Source: Balneolales bacterium (GTDB lineage: Bacteria > Bacteroidota > Rhodothermia > Balneolales > Balneolaceae). Taken from it: DNA of 11,717 nt. Of this stretch, positions 6,347-11,717 are shown in pieces (position 1 is the first letter of the stretch; each line of letters begins with the position of its first letter). Both the position numbers and the translations under genes were made by a program. The stretch spans positions 1-11,717 of the forward strand of contig JAKSCW010000329.1 in assembly GCA_022360375.1 (NCBI GenBank). Reading direction: 5' to 3'. The notes under the pieces were generated by a model. It did not search any database. It saw nothing but the letters and a program-made list of their open reading frames with translations, and was not told the origin of the DNA.

Positions 6347-8686
6347 TTAAAATTCAATCTTCCAGCTTAGGAACGGAAGTATGGTTCCTTCATTCACTTG
6401 ATCAACACGATTCGTGAGAAAATTATACTCAAAACTGTGATCTTCCGATAACAACAGGTTTTTGATTTGCAATGCCCAGGAAGTAGAGTAATTCGTGTGA
6501 TTCGTTTTGTATGTAAGCGACAGGTCTGCAATGAAATTCATATCAAACTGATCTTCATAAGCACGCGACTCATCAAACCTTACCTCTTCATATAATGCAG
6601 AACTTTCCTCGTCAACAGGACTGTGTCGTTCCCCTCCTGTAACAGAAATCCGACCATTTATTCCCAATACATTCCTTCCCCCTTTTAAAAGGAATTCCCT
6701 TCCATATAATGCATTAGCAGCTATTCCCTGATCAAAGCGTGAGTTCCGCCAAATATTATCTCCTCCTTTGTAACGCGACCTGTAAACCGTAGTATTCAGG
6801 AGATAGTAATATCCGTTTTTCAGAAATCGCTCAAGGCTTAATTCAATTCCATAATTCTCACCTTCCCCATCATTTATAAGATCATCATTCAGGGTAAAAT
6901 CCTGCATAAAATTCAACATTGAAAAACTGCTGTCGGCGATAACAGGAACATCGAATAATCTCTGAGCAAATACTTCTACATTCATATGATGACTTTGCCC
7001 TATATACCCGCTCCATCCCGCTACTAAATGATGAGCCTTCGTCATTTCCAGGTCATCGTTCACATACTCACCTCCATCGTTAATAAAATAAACCCTCAAC
7101 TCCTCGATCTGACTGTGTTTTCCATATCCAAGTTTGAGTTCGGAGCGGTCGTTTAATTTATATTGAAAGGAAAGCCGGGGTTCAATAAGAAATTCATCAG
7201 TAAGTAAAAACATTTGCTGATGGGTACCGCCAATCATTGTGAGTTCAGGAGTAATATCAAATTTTGAAGTCACGTAGAATTGAAGCAACCCGGTATTCCC
7301 TTCCCCTTCTACAATATCCCGGATAGACGATTGATTGTCCGGTCGACCATCCAAATCTAGGTTGTAAAATAATTGCTGGTATTCGCCCCCGGTTCTCAGG
7401 GTAAATTGCCTGCTCACTTTTTGGTTCAAAAAACTTTTGACGGCGAAACGACTCGTTTTGTTATTAATCCGCACATTGGGGTTGGCCGTCATATCTGTAT
7501 CCAGCACATCTTCAAAATAATCGGTGTTATTACCAGATAGTGCCACTGTTGTTTTCATGTACCCATTTTGATTCACCAGCCAGCTATGTGAAAGCCCGAT
7601 GGCACCAACCCCAAGTTTGATTTCATTATTGCTGAAATCCCAATAACTGTATTCCCATTTACTGGTATCTGATTTTGCGTCCAGTGTTTGATTGTCTAAT
7701 CCACCAATCCCCCAAAGATTAAACCTTCCGGCGTTTCTGGTAGGTACATCGATGTTTAAACTTAAATCCTGGTAGCTGATAAAACCCTCTGTAGGGAGCA
7801 ATGGCATCAGTAAAGTAAGCGTGGAATATCGGTAGTTGAAAAGATACGTTGCACCATCACCTCGCTTGATCGGACCTCCGGAAGAGGCCTCCAGCCCGTA
7901 TACCCCCAACTGAGCAGCATGTTCATATTCATTTGGATTTCCGGTTCTGAAGTTGATATCGAAGATTCCGGAAAGTGCATTCCCATATTCCCCTGGAAAA
8001 GCCCCGGTCATAAAATCAGAATTTGCGAGCAACTGGGAACTGAACAAACTCAAACCGCCACCACCCGCCACGGAAAGCCCGGCAAAGTGACTTGGATTCG
8101 GTATCTCGATACCTTCCAGCCTCCACTGTACACTTTTGGGGGCATTTCCCCGAATTGAAATCGCGTTTGTGCTTACTCCACCTGATGAAGTTACCCCTGC
8201 AAAAGCGGTTACCAACCGTCCCGGGTCATCCAGTCCACCGGCATAGCGTTGCGTCTCTTCCACTGTAAATGCTTTAGCGCTTATTGTTGCCATTTCGTTA
8301 ATGGCTTCGTCTTTAGGAATACTTGCAAATACCTCTATTTGCTCTCCTTCGAACGTTTGTTCCTCCAATTCAATCGTAAGAATTACCTCCTTCCCCGTAG
8401 TAACCAGAATTTCGGAAACAATTTTCGGGTTGTATCCCAGGTATGTCACCTTAAAAGAATGCCGACCAATTGGTACATTTCTTAAGCTAAATTCCCCATC
8501 CAAATTGGTTGCTGTTCCCAGTAAAGGTTCATAGTGCATAAGAATAACATTAGCTCCTGGCAAAGTTTCCTTCGTGGTTTTATCTAGCACTACCCCGGAA
8601 ACTGTTTGAGTTTCTGATGGTTGTGCCTGCAGACCTGCTCCTCCATAAATCGTACAAAGTAGTATGATGATACTAATCGCTTTCAT
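6347..8686 (-). CDS. TonB-dependent outer-membrane receptor with N-terminal carboxypeptidase-regulatory-like domain
   Basis: The protein has 779 residues. Residues 1-21 form a signal peptide (MKAISIIILLCTIYG, cut near LQAQ). Residues about 28-115 form a CarboxypepD_reg-like beta-sandwich (SGVVLDKTTKETLPGANVIL, then TNLDGEFSLRNVPIG). Residues about 130-250 form the plug, with SIRGNAPKSVQWRLEGIEIP (177-196) and EYGNALSGIFDINFRTGN (233-250). The remainder is a large barrel of alternating strands ending in SWKIEF, the usual aromatic terminus. Such receptors import large or scarce substrates using TonB energy; the ligand is not visible. No SusD-like partner is encoded beside it, so it is not a standard SusCD glycan system. 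It lies 135 bases downstream of the AraC-type regulator on the same strand, which suggests control by, or cotranscription with, that regulator. Confidence 0.93.
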   Translation of the reverse strand: MKAISIIILLCTIYGGAGLQAQPSETQTVSGVVLDKTTKETLPGANVILMHYEPLLGTATNLDGEFSLRNVPIGRHSFKVTYLGYNPKIVSEILVTTGKEVILTIELEEQTFEGEQIEVFASIPKDEAINEMATISAKAFTVEETQRYAGGLDDPGRLVTAFAGVTSSGGVSTNAISIRGNAPKSVQWRLEGIEIPNPSHFAGLSVAGGGGLSLFSSQLLANSDFMTGAFPGEYGNALSGIFDINFRTGNPNEYEHAAQLGVYGLEASSGGPIKRGDGATYLFNYRYSTLTLLMPLLPTEGFISYQDLSLNIDVPTRNAGRFNLWGIGGLDNQTLDAKSDTSKWEYSYWDFSNNEIKLGVGAIGLSHSWLVNQNGYMKTTVALSGNNTDYFEDVLDTDMTANPNVRINNKTSRFAVKSFLNQKVSRQFTLRTGGEYQQLFYNLDLDGRPDNQSSIRDIVEGEGNTGLLQFYVTSKFDITPELTMIGGTHQQMFLLTDEFLIEPRLSFQYKLNDRSELKLGYGKHSQIEELRVYFINDGGEYVNDDLEMTKAHHLVAGWSGYIGQSHHMNVEVFAQRLFDVPVIADSSFSMLNFMQDFTLNDDLINDGEGENYGIELSLERFLKNGYYYLLNTTVYRSRYKGGDNIWRNSRFDQGIAANALYGREFLLKGGRNVLGINGRISVTGGERHSPVDEESSALYEEVRFDESRAYEDQFDMNFIADLSLTYKTNHTNYSTSWALQIKNLLLSEDHSFEYNFLTNRVDQVNEGTILPFLSWKIEF

Positions 8687-8703
8687 TCGATTTCCATTTT
8701 ACG

Positions 8704-8735
8704 TTGGTGTTTTTAATTCCACCAAGTATCGATAC
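8704..8735. repeat. Short inverted repeat and 10-bp palindrome upstream of the receptor gene
   Basis: TTGGTG (8704-8709) and CACCAA (8720-8725) form a 6-bp inverted repeat, immediately followed by the perfect palindrome GTATCGATAC (8726-8735). Both lie 18-49 bases upstream of the receptor ATG, between it and the regulator. They may be an operator or leader structure. AraC proteins usually bind direct rather than inverted half-sites, so the link to the neighbouring regulator is weak. Confidence 0.3.
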
Positions 8736-8821
8736 AAACAGGGGTGCCAGTCGTCCGATTCGTTGGGTTTGGACCTATTTTATTCCCCGAAAAAGTGCAG
8801 CTCGGCGGGATTGGACGGCCG

Positions 8822-9952
8822 CTATATAACCAACGATTTTTTATACTGTGTGGGGGTCATTCCGGTATGCTTTTTAAACACAGAATTGAAAGAAGATTTG
8901 GAATTGAATCCTGCTTCTAAACCAAGGGTAAGCAACGTCAGGTTAGAGGATTCCGGTTGATTAATCCTGCTTTTTACTTCCTCAACACGATACCCATTCA
9001 CAAAATCATAAAAATTTCTACCAGCAAATCGATTTATAATTTCCGTAAGGTTATGAGAGGTAATGCCCATCATCTGTGAAAGGTCCCGGAGGCTCAGTTC
9101 ATTATTTATGAATGGCTTTTCGGTTTCCATAAGGTATTTAAGCTCCTGCATCAACTCTTCCCCCCGCTCATCACTTAATCCCGATTTGGAATAACTTACA
9201 TTTCTCAGAGATTTTACTTCAGCAGAGCTTGATGTTTCTTCATAATTAGAAAAAAATTCGGCCTGCCGTAGTCCCAAATATCCAATGCTGTATACAAAAA
9301 TGGTAACCGCAAGTAGCATTATCCCTGAATATTGATCCATGGTTCCCGCCATTACGTTTAGAAAATGAATGATAGTTGCCACTAAAGCCAATACCAGAAA
9401 TGCATAAATAAAACCTCTCAACCAATCCAGGTTTCTCTTTTCGATAGAAGAATAGGACTCTTTTACTTGCTGCTGATATCGCTGAAGCTGGCGGAGAATA
9501 AAGGGAATGTATAAAAGATTAAACCCTACTTTCAGATGTGTAACAAATTCAGGACCATAGTTCATTGCTCCGAATTCACCTGTATTTGCAATTTTCTGTT
9601 CCGGGGAAAGAAGAAAGAAAGGAATGGTAAATACAAACAACAGGAAAAAAGGAATAAAATGGACGAGCTCTCTTCCACGTAGTCGTTGAGTTCCTTTAAT
9701 CAACGTTTCTGTGTACAAAAACAGCAATGGAGCATATAGAAGTGTAATTGGATAATCGATGCCAATTAAAAATGAATAATCCCGGTAGTTTCCTGACCCC
9801 ATTAAAGCAGCCATAGCAAGATCAACAGAAAACACGAGCATTAAACCACCCAGAATCCGGTTCGAAAGTGCATTTACCTTCTTTGTTGCCAGTACTATTG
9901 CCAGCACAACCCCATGAATAGCTCCCAATAAAAACACGGTATTCAAAAACAT
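8822..9952 (-). CDS. AraC-family transcriptional regulator with seven-helix membrane domain
   Basis: The protein has 376 residues. The N-terminal 230 residues contain seven hydrophobic segments by eye (about 4-22, 33-51, 61-80, 97-116, 136-156, 180-200, 208-228) and no cytoplasmic sensor domain. After a polar linker (about 231-262), residues about 264-373 form the AraC DNA-binding domain: first helix-turn-helix LSLRDLSQMMGITSHNLTEI (286-305) and second helix-turn-helix with the signature block AGFNSKSSFNSVFKKHTG (347-364), then MTPTQYKK. This 7TM-AraC architecture recurs in Bacteroidota and related phyla; it places the DNA-binding domain at the inner membrane and suggests direct sensing of a periplasmic or membrane ligand. 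It sits between the receptor gene downstream and the divergent peptidase gene, both natural targets. The ligand and targets are inferred, not shown. No clear terminator separates it from the receptor gene. Confidence 0.92.
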   Translation of the reverse strand: MFLNTVFLLGAIHGVVLAIVLATKKVNALSNRILGGLMLVFSVDLAMAALMGSGNYRDYSFLIGIDYPITLLYAPLLFLYTETLIKGTQRLRGRELVHFIPFFLLFVFTIPFFLLSPEQKIANTGEFGAMNYGPEFVTHLKVGFNLLYIPFILRQLQRYQQQVKESYSSIEKRNLDWLRGFIYAFLVLALVATIIHFLNVMAGTMDQYSGIMLLAVTIFVYSIGYLGLRQAEFFSNYEETSSSAEVKSLRNVSYSKSGLSDERGEELMQELKYLMETEKPFINNELSLRDLSQMMGITSHNLTEIINRFAGRNFYDFVNGYRVEEVKSRINQPESSNLTLLTLGLEAGFNSKSSFNSVFKKHTGMTPTQYKKSLVI

Positions 9953-9953
9953 G

Positions 9954-9975
9954 CTGAAAATATATCATTTTTCAG
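9954..9975 (-). repeat. 7-bp inverted repeat at the regulator's start codon
   Basis: CTGAAAA (9954-9960) pairs with TTTTCAG (9969-9975) around an 8-base loop, beginning one base upstream of the ATG of the AraC-type gene. In the mRNA it would fold over the ribosome entry region. It could limit translation or be an operator half-site pair. The stem is short and AT-rich. Confidence 0.3.
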
Positions 9976-10062
9976 GGCAAGGCGGTTTCGCATAAATGAA
10001 ATTTGTTCTGCATATTAGCTCAACTATCTGATTTAAACCCACCAATATACTTCCTGATAATT

Positions 10063-11717
10063 ATGCGTTCCTCATACTCCGGATTTCTGCTTTTGTTGTT
10101 CTTCATCAGTTTATTCCACCTCAAAACTTATGCTCAAAATGCAGTTCCGGTTTTTGAAAATGGTTTAGCCCAGGTTGTGCCTGAATTTGATACTCCGGAG
10201 GAATGGATTCGTCACGACTTATGGGTAGAAACAGAATTCAACACCGATGGGGACAACCAGCTGGATCGGGTGCATGTCTCGGTTACCCGGCCTTATCAAA
10301 CAGACACTGAGGGCCTGAAACTCCCCGTGATCTACGTAACCAGCCCTTATTTCGCAGGAACCGCAGGATTTGCAGATGGTTTGTTTTGGGATGTACGGCA
10401 TGAACTAGGCGAAGCAGGGCCTCCTCGTGTACATCCGGAAGTTGTAAGGCGTGGACAGCGGCCAATTATTTCGAATTCGCACATAGGCACCTGGGTAAAG
10501 CATGGCTACATTGTAGTGCATTCATCCTCTCCGGGAACCGGGCTTTCTGATGGTGCACCAACTGTGGGTGGTGAGAATGAATCGCTGGCACCTAAAGCAG
10601 TAATTGAATGGTTAACAGGTAAAGACAATGGCTACACTTCCCGAACAGGAAACGAGAAAGTGGAAGCATTCTGGAGCACCGGGAAAGTAGGCATGACCGG
10701 GACTTCGTACAATGGTACACTCCCTTTAGCAGCGGCAACTACCGGGGTTAAAGGCCTGGAGGCCATTATCCCGATTGCACCGAATACTTCCTATTACCAT
10801 TACTATCGCTCCCATGGTTTGGTCCGGAGTCCGGGCGGGTACCTCGGAGAAGACATTGATGTATTGTATGACTTCATACATAGTGGTGACGAGGCTAAAC
10901 GTGCATACAATAACCAAACCGTTCGTGATACAGAAATGGCAAATGGAATGGATCGCCGTACCGGAGATTATAACAAATTCTGGGAAGGGCGCGATTACCT
11001 AAACCATATGGATGGGATGCAAGCCGCTTTGCTCATGAGCCATGGTTTTAACGATTGGAACGTGATGCCGGAACATAGCTGGCGTATTTATGAAAAAGCG
11101 CGTGAAATGGGAATTCCGGCTCAAGTTTATTATCACCAGCAAGGACATGGTGGACCACCTCCATTCGATCAAATGAATAAGTGGTTCACCCGGTATCTGC
11201 ATGGTATTGAAAACGGTGTGGAAGAGGATCCAAAGTCTTGGATTGTTCGTGAACATGATGCGAACGATAATCCTACTCCGTATGTCGATTATCCCCACCC
11301 TGATGCTGAACCTACAACCTTTTTCCTGGGAAACGGAGCGCCGGGTTACGGTTCCCTTTCCACTCAGAAACCAGCTACGCAGGAAAACGAGACCTTGGTT
11401 GATAATTTTTCTTTTGATGGCACAACACTGGCCCAGGCTGAGTTTACCAATCACCGGTTGCTGTATCTAAGCCCAACTTTGGAAGAAGCTGTTCATATTT
11501 CCGGAATTCCTGAAATCACGGTACGTATGGCAAGCAGCAAACCTGCGGTTAATCTTTCTGTATGGCTGGTTTCTCTTCCCTGGACAGAACGCCGAAATGG
11601 AAAAATTACAGATAACATAATTACCAGGGGCTGGGCAGATCCTCAAAACCGGGAATCGTTGTGGGATAGTGAACCGCTTACACCTGGTGAATTTTATGAT
11701 GTCACGTTTACCCTTCA
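10063..11717 (+). CDS. Exported Xaa-Pro dipeptidyl-peptidase (family S15), 3' end cut by the window
   Basis: The frame is open from the ATG at 10063 to the window end, giving 551 complete codons. Residues 1-25 form a signal peptide (MRSSYSGFLLLLFFISLFHL, cut near YAQ), so it acts outside the cytoplasm. The enzyme releases X-Pro dipeptides from peptide N-termini. The alpha/beta-hydrolase catalytic triad is visible: S215 in GTSYNG (213-218), D331 in HGFNDWNV (327-334), and H362 in QQGHGG (359-364). The region after the serine (about YYHYYRSHGLVRSPGG, 244-259) and MDRRTGDYNKFW closely resemble lactococcal PepX, with similar Ser-Asp-His spacing (116 and 31 residues). The long N-terminal helical domain of the lactic-acid-bacterial enzymes is missing. 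Residues after about 385 should be the start of the C-terminal jelly-roll (PepX_C). It diverges from the AraC-type regulator with 110 bases between the starts. A CocE/glutaryl-7-ACA-acylase-type hydrolase is the main alternative. Confidence 0.92.
   Translation, partial: MRSSYSGFLLLLFFISLFHLKTYAQNAVPVFENGLAQVVPEFDTPEEWIRHDLWVETEFNTDGDNQLDRVHVSVTRPYQTDTEGLKLPVIYVTSPYFAGTAGFADGLFWDVRHELGEAGPPRVHPEVVRRGQRPIISNSHIGTWVKHGYIVVHSSSPGTGLSDGAPTVGGENESLAPKAVIEWLTGKDNGYTSRTGNEKVEAFWSTGKVGMTGTSYNGTLPLAAATTGVKGLEAIIPIAPNTSYYHYYRSHGLVRSPGGYLGEDIDVLYDFIHSGDEAKRAYNNQTVRDTEMANGMDRRTGDYNKFWEGRDYLNHMDGMQAALLMSHGFNDWNVMPEHSWRIYEKAREMGIPAQVYYHQQGHGGPPPFDQMNKWFTRYLHGIENGVEEDPKSWIVREHDANDNPTPYVDYPHPDAEPTTFFLGNGAPGYGSLSTQKPATQENETLVDNFSFDGTTLAQAEFTNHRLLYLSPTLEEAVHISGIPEITVRMASSKPAVNLSVWLVSLPWTERRNGKITDNIITRGWADPQNRESLWDSEPLTPGEFYDVTFTL

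Noticed and set aside
6347..8686. Reading the TonB-dependent receptor as SusC of a glycan utilisation locus
   Set aside because: No SusD-like lipoprotein or glycoside hydrolase is adjacent, and the protein is shorter than typical SusC proteins of about 1000 residues.
10999..11454. 151-codon open frame on the minus strand inside the peptidase gene
   Set aside because: It has no recognisable domain and lies opposite a secure S15 peptidase frame with an intact catalytic triad; it is a by-product of the codon pattern of that gene.
1..11717. Mobile elements, CRISPR arrays, tRNA genes, toxin-antitoxin or phage genes
   Set aside because: No transposase or integrase motifs, no regularly spaced repeats, no tRNA cloverleaf and no matching small gene pairs were found on either strand.

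Overview
The window looks like chromosomal DNA from a marine Balneolota/Bacteroidota-type bacterium. The evidence is a moderately AT-rich sequence, mostly A-rich rather than Shine-Dalgarno leaders, a TonB-dependent receptor with an N-terminal carboxypeptidase-regulatory-like domain, an AraC-type regulator built on seven membrane segments, a ThuA-domain protein and several Sec-exported proteins. I see no tRNA, rRNA, insertion sequence, phage gene or CRISPR array. The taxonomic placement is inferred from gene style, not from a database search.

Layout. (1) 2-2259, plus strand: two tandem paralogous outer-membrane barrel (porin-like) proteins, the first cut by the window edge, separated by a strong hairpin terminator. 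(2) 2275-4434, minus strand: an ECF sigma factor, a small two-helix membrane protein resembling DUF6768 just downstream with a strong Shine-Dalgarno, then pheA (chorismate mutase/prephenate dehydratase/ACT). An 11-bp inverted repeat covers the pheA stop and faces the convergent porin gene. (3) 4435-4573: a divergent control region with a possible ECF promoter, an 11-bp-spaced direct repeat and a 24-bp dyad. (4) 4574-5515, plus strand: an exported azurin-type cupredoxin, a terminator, and a gamma-glutamylcyclotransferase-like protein. (5) 5516-9952, minus strand: an AraC-family 7TM regulator, a TonB-dependent receptor with its terminator, and an exported ThuA-domain protein. The ThuA gene and the cyclotransferase gene have directly abutting stop codons. 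(6) 10063 to the end, plus strand and running off the window: an exported Xaa-Pro dipeptidyl-peptidase (family S15), divergent from the AraC regulator.

How the genes may work together. The sigma factor and small membrane protein are probably a signalling pair. The block 6347-11717 places a membrane-embedded regulator between a TonB-dependent receptor and an exported proline-specific peptidase, so a sense-import-digest module for peptides is an attractive but unproven reading. pheA is an ordinary biosynthetic gene. No clearly new system stands out; the most useful leads are the regulator/receptor/peptidase locus, the sigma/DUF6768 pair with its divergent control region, and the tandem barrel paralogs.
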